The translations under genes were made by a program, and so were the position numbers. The notes beneath the pieces are model-generated. The model had not been told where the DNA came from. It saw nothing but the letters and a program-made list of their open reading frames with translations, and ran no database searches. Positions 26,108-38,189 of a stretch of 64,000 bases of DNA are shown here, piece after piece. The stretch is from Pseudomonas chlororaphis subsp. aurantiaca (GTDB taxonomy: Bacteria > Pseudomonadota > Gammaproteobacteria > Pseudomonadales > Pseudomonadaceae). Location of the stretch: contig NZ_CP059162.1 in assembly GCF_013466605.1 (NCBI RefSeq), positions 6,634,001 through 6,698,000 of the forward strand, written 5' to 3'. Position 1 is the stretch's first letter. Each line of letters opens with the position of its first letter.

Positions 26108-27781
26108 TCAGCTGACCTCGCCGACCAGGACCTGCTGGCTTGCGCCGAACGTCAGGTATTCCACCAGTTCCGCCAGCGGCAGCGGCTTGCTGATCAGGTA
26201 GCCTTGCGCCTGATCGCAACCGAAGCTGCGCAGCAAGGCCAGTTGCTCGGGGGTTTCCACGCCTTCGGCCACCACCTCGAGATGGAGGTTGTGAGCCAGG
26301 TTGATCATGGCGTGCACCAGCTTGCGGTTCTCTTCGCGCTGCTCCATGCCGCCAACGAAGCTCTTGTCGATCTTGAGCAAGGCAATCGGCAGGCTGTTGA
26401 GGTGCACGAAAGACGAGAACCCGGTGCCGAAATCGTCCAGGGAAAACCGCACCCCCAACCGGCCCAGCGCGTCCATGGTCTGCTTGACCAGATCGCTGCG
26501 GCGCATCACCGCGGTTTCGGTCAACTCGAACTCCAGCCATTGCGCCTCGACACCCCGCTCGGCGATCAGCCGGCTGAGAGTCGACAGCAGCTGGCTGTCC
26601 TGGAACTGGCGGAACGACAGGTTGACCGCCATGTGCAGCGGCGCCAGGCCGCGTTCGCGCAGGGCCTGCATGTCGCGCAGCGCCCGGGAGATCACCCAGT
26701 AGCCCAGCGGCACGATCAGGCCGCTCTGCTCGGCCAGCGGCACGAACTCGCTCGGCGGCAACAGCCCGCGCTCGCCATGGCGCCAGCGCACCAGGGCCTC
26801 GAGGCCGACGATCTGCCCGTCATGCAGGTTCAGGCGCGGCTGGTAGTGCAGCTCCAGCTCGTCGCGGCGCAAGGCCCGGCGCAGTTCGCTTTCCAGGTCG
26901 GCGAGGCTGCGGGCATTGCGGTTGATGCGTTCGTTGAAGATATGAAAGGTACAGCCCTGGGTGCTTTTGGCCTGCTGCATGGCGATGTGCGCATGCCACA
27001 TCAGCGGGTCGGCGCCGGCATTCGCCCTGGCGTGGGCGATGCCCAGGCTGCAGCCGATCAACAGGCTTTCGCCATCGATCCAGTACGGCTCGGCCATGAC
27101 TTCGACGATGCGCTCGGCCATCCACTCGGCGCGCTGCGGCGCCCGGCGGGTATCGATCAGCAGGGCGAACTCGTCGCTGCCCAGGCGCGCCAGCTGGTCC
27201 CCGGCCTCAAGCTGGCTCTTGAGCCGCGAGACCACTTGCAGGATCAACCGGTCGCCGGCCTGGTGGCCCAGCGCATCGTTGGCATGCCGGAAGTTGTCCA
27301 GATCCAGGTGCCCCAGCGCCAATCCGCGCCCTTCGTTTTCCGCCAGGCGCGCCGCCAGCAGGGTCTGGAAACCCTGGCGGTTGGCGATGCCGGTCAAAGG
27401 GTCCTGCTCGGCCAGGCGCAACAGGGTGCTTTCCAGCACCCCGCGCTCACGCACATGGCGCAGGCAACGGCGCACCGTATCGGTACTGAGGTTTTTATTC
27501 ACCAGCCAGTCGCTGGCGCCGGCTGGCGTGTTCAGCGGCTCCTGCTCCAGCAGCAATACCGTGGGCAGGCTGCAACGACCGGGAGCCGGTTGCAGTTGGG
27601 GAACGGTCAACAGAATCGCAGAGCGGTCTTCATCGAACAGACGGCTGACAGATTCCCAGGTCGGCGCACTGATCAGCACCACCGAGTCTCCCAACGGAGC
27701 GAGACACTCGCGCAACAACGCTGCCCACGCCGGCTCTTCGGCCAGCAGCAGCAAGCGCAAGGGTTCGACAGGCTTGGACAA
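26108..27781 (-). CDS. GGDEF/EAL domain protein with degenerate receiver-like N-terminus (PA5295/ProE-like)
   Basis: A 557-residue cyclic-di-GMP enzyme. Residues 1 to 110 look like a receiver domain, but the phospho-acceptor region is not conserved. The GGDEF domain has RLGSDEFALLI, so the second Gly of the motif is Ser. The EAL domain keeps its metal and catalytic residues: LEALVRWRH, NLSFRQFQ, ELTETAVM, LDDFGTGFSS, LKIDKSFV and AEGVET. It should therefore act mainly as a phosphodiesterase. Its place just before rep matches P. aeruginosa PA5295 (ProE), an active phosphodiesterase. Start is TTG with GGGAG upstream. A Fur-like site lies 65 bp upstream. Confidence 0.88.
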   Translation of the reverse strand: MSKPVEPLRLLLLAEEPAWAALLRECLAPLGDSVVLISAPTWESVSRLFDEDRSAILLTVPQLQPAPGRCSLPTVLLLEQEPLNTPAGASDWLVNKNLSTDTVRRCLRHVRERGVLESTLLRLAEQDPLTGIANRQGFQTLLAARLAENEGRGLALGHLDLDNFRHANDALGHQAGDRLILQVVSRLKSQLEAGDQLARLGSDEFALLIDTRRAPQRAEWMAERIVEVMAEPYWIDGESLLIGCSLGIAHARANAGADPLMWHAHIAMQQAKSTQGCTFHIFNERINRNARSLADLESELRRALRRDELELHYQPRLNLHDGQIVGLEALVRWRHGERGLLPPSEFVPLAEQSGLIVPLGYWVISRALRDMQALRERGLAPLHMAVNLSFRQFQDSQLLSTLSRLIAERGVEAQWLEFELTETAVMRRSDLVKQTMDALGRLGVRFSLDDFGTGFSSFVHLNSLPIALLKIDKSFVGGMEQREENRKLVHAMINLAHNLHLEVVAEGVETPEQLALLRSFGCDQAQGYLISKPLPLAELVEYLTFGASQQVLVGEVS

Positions 27782-27845
27782 GCTAGCTCCCTAGACTCTG
27801 TAATAGAAGTTGGCGGCGGGCATTATGACGCGTGGATAAACAATG

Positions 27846-27864
27846 ACAAATGATATTGATTATC
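27846..27864. promoter_or_regulatory. Candidate Fur box upstream of the GGDEF/EAL gene
   Basis: ACAAATGATATTGATTATC matches 14 of 19 positions of the classical Fur consensus (GATAATGATAATCATTATC), including an unbroken AATGATA and ATTATC. It lies 65 bp before the GGDEF/EAL start and about 180 bp before rep. Confidence 0.5.
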
Positions 27865-28047
27865 AAGCGCAATTTCTTGTACCGCTCTAACTCGAACATT
27901 AGACGCATATTCAGCGCGCATCCTGAGGGAAAGTATCAAAACCGGCAAATTTAGATAGCGTGCTGCGTCACAAGTCGGAGAGAGCAGCAGAATCCGTCCA
28001 GCCTGTTAAAATGCCCGCCCATTTCGCTACAGACCCCTTTTTTCGTC

Positions 28048-30057
28048 ATGTCCCGACTCAATCCCCGGCAGCAAGAAGCCGTGAACTATGTCGGCGGCCC
28101 TCTTTTGGTGCTCGCCGGTGCAGGCTCCGGCAAGACCAGTGTAATCACGCGCAAGATCGCCCACCTGATCCAGAACTGCGGCATTCGCGCGCAGTACATC
28201 GTCGCCATGACCTTCACCAACAAGGCCGCGCGGGAGATGAAGGAGCGGGTCGGCACCCTGCTGCGCAGTGGCGAAGGCCGCGGCCTGACCGTGTCGACCT
28301 TCCACAACCTGGGGCTGAACATCATCCGCAAGGAGCATGTGCGGCTGGGCTACAAGCCGGGCTTCTCGATCTTCGACGAGACCGACGTCAAGGCCCTGAT
28401 GACCGACATCATGCAAAAGGAATACTCGGGCGACGATGGCGTCGACGAGATCAAGAACATGATCGGCGCCTGGAAGAACGACCTGATCCTGCCGGCCCAG
28501 GCCCTGGAGAATGCGCGCAATCCCAAGGAACAGACCGCGGCCATCGTCTACACCCACTACCAGCGCACGCTCAAGGCGTTCAACGCGGTGGACTTCGACG
28601 ACCTGATCCTGCTGCCGGTGAAGCTGTTCGAGGAACACGCCGACATCCTGGAGAAGTGGCAGAACAAGGTGCGCTACCTGCTGGTGGACGAATACCAGGA
28701 CACCAACGCCAGCCAGTACCTGCTGGTGAAAATGCTCATCGGCAAGCGCAACCAGTTCACCGTGGTGGGCGACGACGACCAGTCGATCTACGCCTGGCGC
28801 GGCGCCCGCCCGGAAAACCTGATGCTGCTCAAGGAGGACTACCCGTCCTTGAAGGTGGTGATGCTCGAGCAGAACTACCGCTCCACCAGCCGCATCCTGC
28901 GTTGCGCCAACGTGCTGATCTCCAACAATCCCCACGAGTTCGAGAAACAGCTGTGGAGTGAGATGGGCCATGGCGACGAGATCCGCGTGATCCGCTGCCG
29001 CAACGAGGACGCCGAGGCCGAGCGGGTGGCCATGGAAATTCTCAGCCTGCACTTGCGCACCGACCGCCCCTACAGCGATTTCGCGATCCTCTATCGCGGC
29101 AACTACCAGGCCAAGCTGATCGAGCTGAAGCTGCAGCATCACCAGATTCCCTATCGCCTGTCCGGCGGCAACAGCTTCTTCGGGCGCCAGGAAGTGAAGG
29201 ACCTGATGGCCTACTTCCGCCTGATCGTGAACCCGGACGACGACAACGCCTTCCTGCGGGTGATCAACGTGCCGCGCCGGGAAATCGGCTCCACCACCCT
29301 GGAAAAGCTCGGCAACTACGCCACCGAACGCAAGATCTCGATGTACGCCGCCACCGACGAGATCGGCCTGGGCGAGCATTTGGACAGCCGCTTCACCGAC
29401 CGCCTGGCGCGCTTCAAGCGCTTCATGGACAAGGTGCGCGAGCAGTGCGCCGGCGAAGACCCGATCTCCGCCCTGCGCAGCATGGTCATGGACATCGACT
29501 ACGAGAACTGGCTGCGCACCAACAGCTCCAGCGACAAGGCCGCCGACTACCGCATGGGTAACGTGTGGTTCCTGATCGAGGCGCTGAAGAACACCCTGGA
29601 AAAAGACGAAGACGGCGAAATGACCGTCGAAGACGCCATCGGCAAGCTGGTATTGCGCGACATGCTGGAGCGTCAGCAGGAAGAGGAAGACGGTGCCGAG
29701 GGCGTGCAGATGATGACCCTGCATGCCTCCAAGGGCCTGGAATTCCCCTATGTATTCATCATGGGCATGGAGGAGGAAATCCTCCCCCACCGCTCCAGTA
29801 TCGAAGCCGACACCATCGAGGAAGAACGCCGCCTGGCCTACGTGGGCATCACCCGCGCGCGCCAGACCCTGGCCTTCACCTTCGCCGCCAAGCGCAAGCA
29901 GTACGGTGAAATCATCGACTGCGCCCCCAGCCGCTTCCTTGACGAACTGCCGCCGGACGACCTGGCGTGGGAAGGCAACGACGACACCCCGACCGAGGTC
30001 AAAGCCGTTCGCGGCAATAACGCGCTGGCGGATATACGGGCGATGTTAAAACGCTAG
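28048..30057 (+). CDS. rep: ATP-dependent DNA helicase Rep
   Basis: Superfamily 1A 3'-5' helicase of 669 residues that helps replication forks past protein blocks. It begins MSRLNPRQQEAVNYVGGP; Walker A is LAGAGSGKTSVI (about residues 22 to 33). Motif II is LLVDEYQDTNASQY, motif III VVGDDDQSIYAWRGA, motif IV EQNYRSTSRIL, motif V TLHASKGLEFPYVF and motif VI ERRLAYVGITRARQTL. Length and motifs fit Rep rather than UvrD, which is longer. It is divergent from the GGDEF/EAL gene. The ribosome site is weak. Confidence 0.96.
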   Translation: MSRLNPRQQEAVNYVGGPLLVLAGAGSGKTSVITRKIAHLIQNCGIRAQYIVAMTFTNKAAREMKERVGTLLRSGEGRGLTVSTFHNLGLNIIRKEHVRLGYKPGFSIFDETDVKALMTDIMQKEYSGDDGVDEIKNMIGAWKNDLILPAQALENARNPKEQTAAIVYTHYQRTLKAFNAVDFDDLILLPVKLFEEHADILEKWQNKVRYLLVDEYQDTNASQYLLVKMLIGKRNQFTVVGDDDQSIYAWRGARPENLMLLKEDYPSLKVVMLEQNYRSTSRILRCANVLISNNPHEFEKQLWSEMGHGDEIRVIRCRNEDAEAERVAMEILSLHLRTDRPYSDFAILYRGNYQAKLIELKLQHHQIPYRLSGGNSFFGRQEVKDLMAYFRLIVNPDDDNAFLRVINVPRREIGSTTLEKLGNYATERKISMYAATDEIGLGEHLDSRFTDRLARFKRFMDKVREQCAGEDPISALRSMVMDIDYENWLRTNSSSDKAADYRMGNVWFLIEALKNTLEKDEDGEMTVEDAIGKLVLRDMLERQQEEEDGAEGVQMMTLHASKGLEFPYVFIMGMEEEILPHRSSIEADTIEEERRLAYVGITRARQTLAFTFAAKRKQYGEIIDCAPSRFLDELPPDDLAWEGNDDTPTEVKAVRGNNALADIRAMLKR

Positions 30058-30063
30058 AATTGA

Positions 30064-30728
<665 letters not shown>

Positions 30729-30729
<1 letters not shown>

Positions 30730-30745
30730 AGAGGCGTTGCCTCTT
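30729..30745 (+). terminator. Possible terminator of xpt
   Basis: AAGAGGC and GCCTCTT around GTT, overlapping the xpt stop. Only a short T stretch follows. Confidence 0.45.
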
Positions 30746-30748
30746 CAA

Positions 30749-30811
30749 TCGCAAGCAAGCCTCGCACCCACAGACGTCGCCCGCTTCTGCAGGAGCGAGG
30801 CTTGCCCGCGA
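30749..30811. repeat. REP pair (REPIN-like)
   Basis: A diverged inverted copy, TCGCAAGCAAGCCTCGCACC continuing CACAG (30749-30773), faces a good copy, TGCAGGAGCGAGGCTTGCCC continuing GCGA (30788-30811). The pair lies between xpt and the convergent hydrolase gene. Confidence 0.75.
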
Positions 30812-30833
30812 TGACGCTGCCCAGGCGTCTACC

Positions 30834-32759
<1,926 letters not shown>

Positions 32760-32850
32760 CCGATCCTCCAGAACCTTCCATGAATTGAGGTTGGATCGAG
32801 CTTGCCGGGTCTTTGCTGCAATGAACAGTCCCGGCCGGATCGCAGGCATG

Positions 32851-32878
32851 AAAAAAGCCGCTCGTAAGCGGCTTTTTT
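32851..32878 (-). terminator. Rho-independent terminator of the cytochrome c5 gene
   Basis: AAAAAAGCCGCT and AGCGGCTTTTTT with a CGTA loop, 15 bases after the cytochrome stop on the minus strand. Symmetric A/T runs. Confidence 0.88.
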
Positions 32879-32893
32879 GCGGAAGATACGCGC

Positions 32894-33319
32894 TTACTTC
32901 AAGCCGGACATCTTCTGGATGGCACCCTTGAGCTCTTCGTCGGAGCAGTCGGCGCAGGTGCCTTTAGGCGGCATGGCGTTGATACCGGTAATGGCCTTGG
33001 CCAGGATGCCATCGAGGCCGCCCTGGTGATCCGCACGCTCTTTCCAGGCAGCGGCGTCGCCGATTTTCGGCGCGCCCAGCAGGCCGGAGCCGTGGCAAGC
33101 ATTGCAATGCTTGGCAATCACTTCGTCTGGAGTCTTCGCACCACCGCCACCGGCGGCAACAGCGACTTCCATGCCCTTGCATTCCTGACCCTGGACGCAG
33201 ACCTGGCCAACCGGCTCGAGGCGCTTGGCAATGTCGTCGTTGGTCGCAGCTTGAGCGCTGACAGCCCAGAGGGCCAATATGGTTGCTGGTGCAGCCAGCA
33301 TTTTCATAATTAGGTTCAC
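32894..33319 (-). CDS. cycB: Cytochrome c5
   Basis: A periplasmic c-type cytochrome of 141 residues. A signal peptide of about 24 residues (ending VSAQA) precedes the mature protein. Haem attaches at CNACHG (C72, C75, H76), and the axial Met is in GINAMPPKG. The extra cysteine pair in GTCADCSDEE is characteristic of cytochrome c5. The GTG start is preferred over an ATG four codons downstream because GAGGG sits seven bases before it. It lies next to pauR as in P. aeruginosa PA5300-PA5301. Redox partners are not evident. Confidence 0.93.
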   Translation of the reverse strand: MNLIMKMLAAPATILALWAVSAQAATNDDIAKRLEPVGQVCVQGQECKGMEVAVAAGGGGAKTPDEVIAKHCNACHGSGLLGAPKIGDAAAWKERADHQGGLDGILAKAITGINAMPPKGTCADCSDEELKGAIQKMSGLK

Positions 33320-33490
33320 GCGTACACCCTCAATGGTGGCTAGTCACGCCCACGGCCACGGTTTCGCGGGCGGGCGCAAGTATAGCGGTTAGCCCGCCAC
33401 TCTGAAACAACCCTAGATTCAAAGGGGGATTAGAGAGGGGCGAAATACTGCTTCGGGCACCGCCGCAATCCTTGCAGGACGCCTCTTCTA

Positions 33491-34039
33491 TTAGAAGTTC
33501 GCGGGCGTGGCTGCGCTGATTAGTCGCGCGGGCGCATCGAAAGGATTACGGAAACGGTGCGGCTTGGTGCTTTCGAAATAGTAGCTGTCACCGGCTTCGA
33601 GCACGAATGTCTCAAGGCCCACCACCAGCTCCAGGCGTCCTTCCACGAGAATCCCGGTTTCCTCGCCTTCGTGGGTGAGCATCTCTTCACCGGTGTCGGC
33701 GCCCGGCGGATAGATCTCGTTGAGAAAAGCGATCGCCCGGCTCGGATGCGCCCGGCCCACCAGTTTCATGGTCACCGCGCCATCGGAAATATCGATCAAC
33801 TCGTTGGCTTTGTAGACGATCTGGGTGGGTTTTTCCTGGAGGATTTCTTCCGAGAAAAACTCGACCATCGACATGGGAATGCCGCCAAGAACCTTTCTCA
33901 GCGAACTGATCGAGGGGCTGACGCTGTTCTTCTCGATCATCGAAATAGTGCTGTTGGTGACGCCCGCGCGCTTGGCGAGTTCACGCTGGGAAAGGCCTTT
34001 GAGTTTACGGATGGATTGCAGTCGTTCACCGACGTCCAA
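33491..34039 (-). CDS. pauR: XRE-cupin transcriptional repressor PauR
   Basis: A 182-residue regulator with an N-terminal XRE helix-turn-helix (RLQSIRKLKGLSQRELAKRA then GVTNSTISMIEKN) and a C-terminal cupin (EEMLTHEGEETGILVEGRLE and AGDSYYFESTKPHRFRNP). It is the PuuR/PauR type, which represses gamma-glutamyl-polyamine catabolism and is relieved by polyamines. The start is TTG, with AGGAGG eight bases upstream, and no ATG fits. The presence of pauB-like and kauB genes within 12 kb supports the name. Nested dyads lie upstream. Confidence 0.88.
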   Translation of the reverse strand: MDVGERLQSIRKLKGLSQRELAKRAGVTNSTISMIEKNSVSPSISSLRKVLGGIPMSMVEFFSEEILQEKPTQIVYKANELIDISDGAVTMKLVGRAHPSRAIAFLNEIYPPGADTGEEMLTHEGEETGILVEGRLELVVGLETFVLEAGDSYYFESTKPHRFRNPFDAPARLISAATPANF

Positions 34040-34066
34040 TGCGGCAGCCTCCTAGGGATCAGGCGT

Positions 34067-34114
34067 TGTTGTAGTTGAGCGTTATCATGGCGATAGCGTT
34101 CAGTATTTACAACA
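34067..34114. promoter_or_regulatory. Nested dyad upstream of pauR
   Basis: Outer perfect 7-bp inverted repeat TGTTGTA / TACAACA and an inner CGTTATC / GATAGCG with one mismatch, nearly concentric, 28 bp before the pauR start. A likely operator, possibly autoregulatory. Confidence 0.45.
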
Positions 34115-34167
34115 CTTGGGCCCCAATCCCGGGGGGCAAGGCGACTTTCGGCAGTGCGCTACGCTGT

Positions 34168-35244
34168 TCAGCCCCCGGAATAGACGCGTGGCACCCGGCG
34201 CAGGTTGCAGAACAGCTGGTAAGGGATGGTATCGGCGGCGGCCGCCAGCTCGCTGGCGAGGATGTTCTTGCCCCACAGCTCGACGGTAGAACCCAGCCCG
34301 GCCTCTGGCACGTCGGTCAGGTCGATGCACAGCATGTCCATGGAAACCCGGCCGAGCAGTTGGGTACGCTGCCCCGCCACCAGCACCGGCGCACCGGTCG
34401 GCGCATGCCGCGGATAACCGTCGGCGTACCCCATGGCCACCACGCCGATCCGCATTGGCCGCGGCGTAACGAATTTGGCGCCGTACCCCACCGGCTCGCC
34501 AGCCGGCAATTCGCGCACGCAGATCACCTTCGACTCCAGGGTCATCACCGGTTGCAGGCGCGCGGCCAACGGATGCGGCTCTTCGAACGGAGTCGAGCCA
34601 TACAGCATGATGCCGGGGCGTACCCAGTCACTGGGGATATTCGGCCAGCCGAGCACGGCCGGCGAGTTGCGCAGGCTGATCTCGGCGGACAAACCCTGGC
34701 GCGCCGCCTCGAACACCGCGACCTGCTCGTCGCTGCGGCTGCAGCTGAGCTCGTCGGCGCGGGCGAAGTGGCTCATCAGCACGATCTTCGCCACCTTGCC
34801 GCTGGCCAGCAGCCGTTGATAAGCCGGCTGGTAATCCTTGGGATGCAGGCCGACGCGGTGCATGCCCGAATCCAGCTTGAGCCATACCGTCAGCGGCTTG
34901 GCGACGCTGGCCTGCTCGATGGCTTCCAGCTGCCACAGCGAATGCACCACGCACCAGAAATCATGCTCGACGATCAGGTCCAACTCGTCGGCCTCGAAAA
35001 AACCTTCAAGCAGCAATATTGGCGCGCGAATCCCCGCCGCCCGCAGTTCCAGGGCTTCTTCGATACAGGCCACGGCAAAGCCATCGGCTTCGGCTTCCAG
35101 CGCCTGGGCGCAACGCACCGCGCCATGGCCATAGGCATCGGCCTTGATCACGGCGAGCGCACGGGCGCCCGGCGATGCTTCCCGGGCCAGTTGGTAGTTG
35201 TGACGCAGGGCTTGAAGATCGATCAGGGCACGGGCAGGACGCAT
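34168..35244 (-). CDS. dadX: Alanine racemase, catabolic (DadX)
   Basis: PLP-dependent racemase of L- and D-alanine, 358 residues. The PLP lysine is in [13 protein letters not shown] near residue 34, and the second catalytic Tyr and the domain join are in the C-terminal beta-domain ([20 protein letters not shown] in parts). It is the last gene of the dadA-ridA-like-dadX operon, which lets the cell use either alanine isomer; this context separates it from the biosynthetic Alr. Confidence 0.94.
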   Translation of the reverse strand: MRPARALIDLQALRHNYQLAREASPGARALAVIKADAYGHGAVRCAQALEAEADGFAVACIEEALELRAAGIRAPILLLEGFFEADELDLIVEHDFWCVVHSLWQLEAIEQASVAKPLTVWLKLDSGMHRVGLHPKDYQPAYQRLLASGKVAKIVLMSHFARADELSCSRSDEQVAVFEAARQGLSAEISLRNSPAVLGWPNIPSDWVRPGIMLYGSTPFEEPHPLAARLQPVMTLESKVICVRELPAGEPVGYGAKFVTPRPMRIGVVAMGYADGYPRHAPTGAPVLVAGQRTQLLGRVSMDMLCIDLTDVPEAGLGSTVELWGKNILASELAAAADTIPYQLFCNLRRVPRVYSGG

Positions 35245-35335
35245 GGCGGCAGACTTCTAGGCGGTCATGTGGGAAGAAAAAACCGGCGCCGGCCGACAGC
35301 GTTAACCATTGGTGGCGCCGGGAGAGGGATCTTGC

Positions 35336-35689
35336 TTAAGGCAGAGCGGCCACGACGGACAGCTCGACCAGGATTTCCGGTTCGCAGAGCTTGGCTTCGA
35401 CGGTTGCGCGGGCGGGGGCGACGCCTTTTGGCAGCCACTGGTCCCATACGCTGTTCATTCCGGCGAAGTGCGCATCGATGTCCTTCAGGTAGATAGTCAC
35501 CGACAGCAGGCGCGACTTGTCGGTGCCGGCCAGGTCCAGCAAACGCTCGATGTTGGCGAGGGTTTCACGGGTCTGCTGCTCAATCCCGGCGTTCAGGTCG
35601 TCGCCGACTTGCCCGGCCAGATACACGGTACCGCTGTGAACGACGATCTGGCTCATGCGCTCATTGGTGAGCTGGCGCTGGATTGACAT
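35336..35689 (-). CDS. RidA family protein of the dad operon
   Basis: A 117-residue RidA/YjgF-type protein. It retains the family trimer core: [39 protein letters not shown] and the C-terminal [20 protein letters not shown], with the Arg and Glu of the imine-binding site. RidA proteins hydrolyse reactive enamine/imine intermediates; here it could clear iminopyruvate made by DadA. The start overlaps the dadA 3' end by 29 bases, with AGGAG inside dadA. It is distinct from the canonical ridA downstream of spoT. Confidence 0.92.
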   Translation of the reverse strand: MSIQRQLTNERMSQIVVHSGTVYLAGQVGDDLNAGIEQQTRETLANIERLLDLAGTDKSRLLSVTIYLKDIDAHFAGMNSVWDQWLPKGVAPARATVEAKLCEPEILVELSVVAALP

Positions 35690-36962
35690 GTTTTGCAGGC
35701 TCCTGAGGATTACCGTAACGAGAAATATCGAGACCTTCGGCGCTGATCTGCGGCTTTTTCTTCGCCATCAGATCGGCCAGCAGACGACCGGAACCACAAG
35801 CCATGGTCCAGCCAAGCGTGCCATGCCCGGTGTTCAAGAACAGGTTGCGCATGGGTGTGGCGCCAACGATCGGCGTGCCGTCCGGAGTGGTAGGACGCAG
35901 GCCGGTCCAGAAACTGGCCTGGGACAGATCGCCGCCCTGAGGATAAAGATCGTTGACGATCATCTCCAGCGTTTCGCGCCGACGCGGGTTCAGCGAGAGG
36001 TCAAAACCGGCGATTTCCGCCATGCCGCCAACGCGAATACGGTTGTCGAAACGGGTGATCGCCACCTTGTAGGTTTCATCGAGGATGGTCGAAGTAGGGG
36101 CCATGGCCGGGTTGGTGATCGGCACGGTCAGCGAGTAACCCTTGAGCGGATACACCGGGGCCTTGATGCCCAGCGGCTTGAGCAGTTGCGGCGAGTAGCT
36201 GCCGAGGGCCAGCACGTAGCGGTCGGCGGTCTCCAGCTTGCCGTCGATCCAGACGCCGTTGATGCGGTCGCCGGCGAAGTCCAGGCGCTGGATGTTCTGG
36301 TCGAAGCGGAATTCCACACCCAGCTTGGTGCACATTTGCGCCAGGCGCGTGGTGAACATCTGGCAGTCGCCGGTCTGGTCGTTCGGCAGGCGCAGGGCGC
36401 CGGCCAGGATGTCGGTCACGCTGGCCAGGGCCGGCTCGACGCGGGCAATGCCTTCACGGTCCAGCACTTCGAAAGGTACGCCGGATTCCTTGAGCACGGC
36501 GATATCCTTGGCCGCGCCATCCAGTTGCGCCTGGGTGCGGAACAGCTGGGTGGTCCCCAGGCTGCGGCCTTCATAGGCGATGCCGGTCTCCAGGCGCAGT
36601 TCGTCGAGGCAGTCGCGGCTGTACTCGGACAGGCGGACCATGCGCTCCTTGTTCACGGCATAGCGGGCAGCGGTGCAGTTGCGCAGCATCTGCGCCATCC
36701 ACAGGTATTGATCGATATCGGCGGTGGCCTTGATTGCCAGCGGCGCGTGGCGCTGCAGCAGCCACTTGATGGCCTTGAGCGGCACGCCCGGCGCGGCCCA
36801 GGGCGAGGCATAACCCGGCGAAACCTGGCCGGCGTTGGCGAAACTGGTTTCCATGGCAACGGCCGGCTGACGGTCGACAACCGTCACTTCGAAACCGGCA
36901 CGGGCCAGATAGTAGGCACTGGTGGTACCGATCACGCCGCTACCCAAGACCAGAACGCGCAT
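35661..36962 (-). CDS. dadA: D-amino acid dehydrogenase small subunit
   Basis: FAD-dependent membrane-associated dehydrogenase that oxidises D-alanine to pyruvate and ammonia and passes electrons to quinone; 433 residues. The N-terminal dinucleotide motif is [20 protein letters not shown]; later [20 protein letters not shown] and [18 protein letters not shown] are the family C- and N-terminal signatures. The ATG of MRVLV was chosen because GAGGG lies eight bases before it; two closer ATGs upstream are too near the ribosome site. First gene of the dad operon and divergent from lrp, its expected activator. Confidence 0.96.
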   Translation of the reverse strand: MRVLVLGSGVIGTTSAYYLARAGFEVTVVDRQPAVAMETSFANAGQVSPGYASPWAAPGVPLKAIKWLLQRHAPLAIKATADIDQYLWMAQMLRNCTAARYAVNKERMVRLSEYSRDCLDELRLETGIAYEGRSLGTTQLFRTQAQLDGAAKDIAVLKESGVPFEVLDREGIARVEPALASVTDILAGALRLPNDQTGDCQMFTTRLAQMCTKLGVEFRFDQNIQRLDFAGDRINGVWIDGKLETADRYVLALGSYSPQLLKPLGIKAPVYPLKGYSLTVPITNPAMAPTSTILDETYKVAITRFDNRIRVGGMAEIAGFDLSLNPRRRETLEMIVNDLYPQGGDLSQASFWTGLRPTTPDGTPIVGATPMRNLFLNTGHGTLGWTMACGSGRLLADLMAKKKPQISAEGLDISRYGNPQEPAKHVNPAPAHQ

Positions 36963-37118
36963 TTTCATATCCCTCATCGCGGATAACCGCTGACGTTTGT
37001 TATTCAGAGCGAAGATGCGCGCAGTATAAAAAGCAATGACCAGTGCTTTTCACTATATAAACGCCTATATTTGGCGAGAATTCTCGGCAAAAACCCTTTT
37101 CACGGAGGCGCATCCCCT

Positions 37119-37607
37119 ATGCGTACCAACCATCAGACAAAGCGTGAGCTGGACAAGATAGATCGCAATATCCTGCGCATCCTGCAGGCCGATGGGCGCA
37201 TCTCCTTTACCGAGCTGGGGGAAAAGGTCGGGCTGTCGACCACGCCGTGCACCGAGCGGGTCCGCCGCCTGGAGCGCGAAGGCATCATCATGGGCTACAA
37301 CGCCCGGCTCAACCCGCAGCACCTCAAGGGTAGCCTGCTGGTGTTCGTCGAAATCAGCCTGGACTACAAGTCCGGCGACACCTTCGAGGAGTTCCGGCGC
37401 GCGGTGCTGAAACTGCCGCACGTATTGGAATGCCACCTGGTGTCGGGGGACTTCGACTATCTGGTGAAGGCGCGGATTTCCGAAATGGCCTCGTACCGCA
37501 AACTGCTGGGCGACATCCTGCTCAAGCTGCCCCACGTGCGCGAATCCAAGAGTTATATCGTGATGGAAGAAGTGAAAGAGAGCCTGAACCTGCCGATTCC
37601 GGATTGA
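37119..37607 (+). CDS. lrp: Leucine-responsive regulatory protein Lrp (dad operon activator)
   Basis: A 162-residue Lrp/AsnC regulator. The N-terminal helix-turn-helix is LDKIDRNILRILQADGRISF then TELGEKVGLSTTPCTERVRR, and the C-terminal RAM effector domain includes VFVEISLDYKSGDTFEEF and VSGDFDYLVKARI. The ATG has GGAGG upstream. It is divergent from dadA with a 156-bp AT-rich gap (TATAAA-like boxes), a typical position for an Lrp that activates dadAX in response to L-alanine. Confidence 0.95.
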   Translation: MRTNHQTKRELDKIDRNILRILQADGRISFTELGEKVGLSTTPCTERVRRLEREGIIMGYNARLNPQHLKGSLLVFVEISLDYKSGDTFEEFRRAVLKLPHVLECHLVSGDFDYLVKARISEMASYRKLLGDILLKLPHVRESKSYIVMEEVKESLNLPIPD

Positions 37608-37634
37608 TTACCCCTTGCCCTCACGGCAATCGCT

Positions 37635-37660
37635 TTCGCGGGCAAGCCTCGCTCCTACAG
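37635..37660. repeat. Single REP element
   Basis: TTCGCGGGCAAGCCTCGCTC continuing CTACAG. One inverted-orientation copy between lrp and the YkgJ-type gene; no partner was seen nearby. Confidence 0.8.
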
Positions 37661-37687
37661 ATGATGCATGTCCACGATGGCCTCGGG

Positions 37688-38041
37688 TCAGACCAGCACC
37701 TGCCGCGTGCTGGCCATGTATTCATGGATCTGCTTCTCCACCCGCGGGTGGATCAGCTCCACCGGGCGCCGGCCGTTGGGGCATGGCAGGCTCGGCGTGG
37801 TCCCGAACAGGCGGCAGATCAGTGGCCGCTCGTCATACACCGTGCAGCCGTTGGGCCCCAGGTGCACACAGTTCAGCTCCTCCATCGCCGCGTCCTGCTC
37901 GGCCCGGGTCTTGCGCGGCAGGCGCGACATCTCTTCGGTCGAGGTGGTGACCGGACCGCAGCAGTCGTGGCAGCCAGGCACGCACTCGAACGAGGGGATC
38001 TGCTGTCGGAGCATGCGGACTTTCTGGCTGTTGCAGCTCAT
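37688..38041 (-). CDS. YkgJ family cysteine cluster protein
   Basis: A 117-residue protein with the zinc- or iron-binding cysteine cluster of the YkgJ family: FECVPGCHDCCGPV near the N-terminus and CVHLGPNGCTVYDERPLICR further on, shown as CVHLGPNGC and YDERPLICRLFG. Members are of unknown function. It lies between lrp and the pauB-like gene on the opposite strand from both, so it is probably transcribed alone. Confidence 0.85.
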   Translation of the reverse strand: MSCNSQKVRMLRQQIPSFECVPGCHDCCGPVTTSTEEMSRLPRKTRAEQDAAMEELNCVHLGPNGCTVYDERPLICRLFGTTPSLPCPNGRRPVELIHPRVEKQIHEYMASTRQVLV

Positions 38042-38189
38042 CGAAGCGCTTACCGGGAGTATGGAGAGGCGGCGATTTTGCCCTAAAAGCCCTGTTCCAG
38101 ACAGCGCTGGCCGACCAATGTTGCCGCGCCGGAAAGGTCCGGCTTATGCTCCGTCAAATTTTCCAAACACACGAATCAGGATGATCCAC

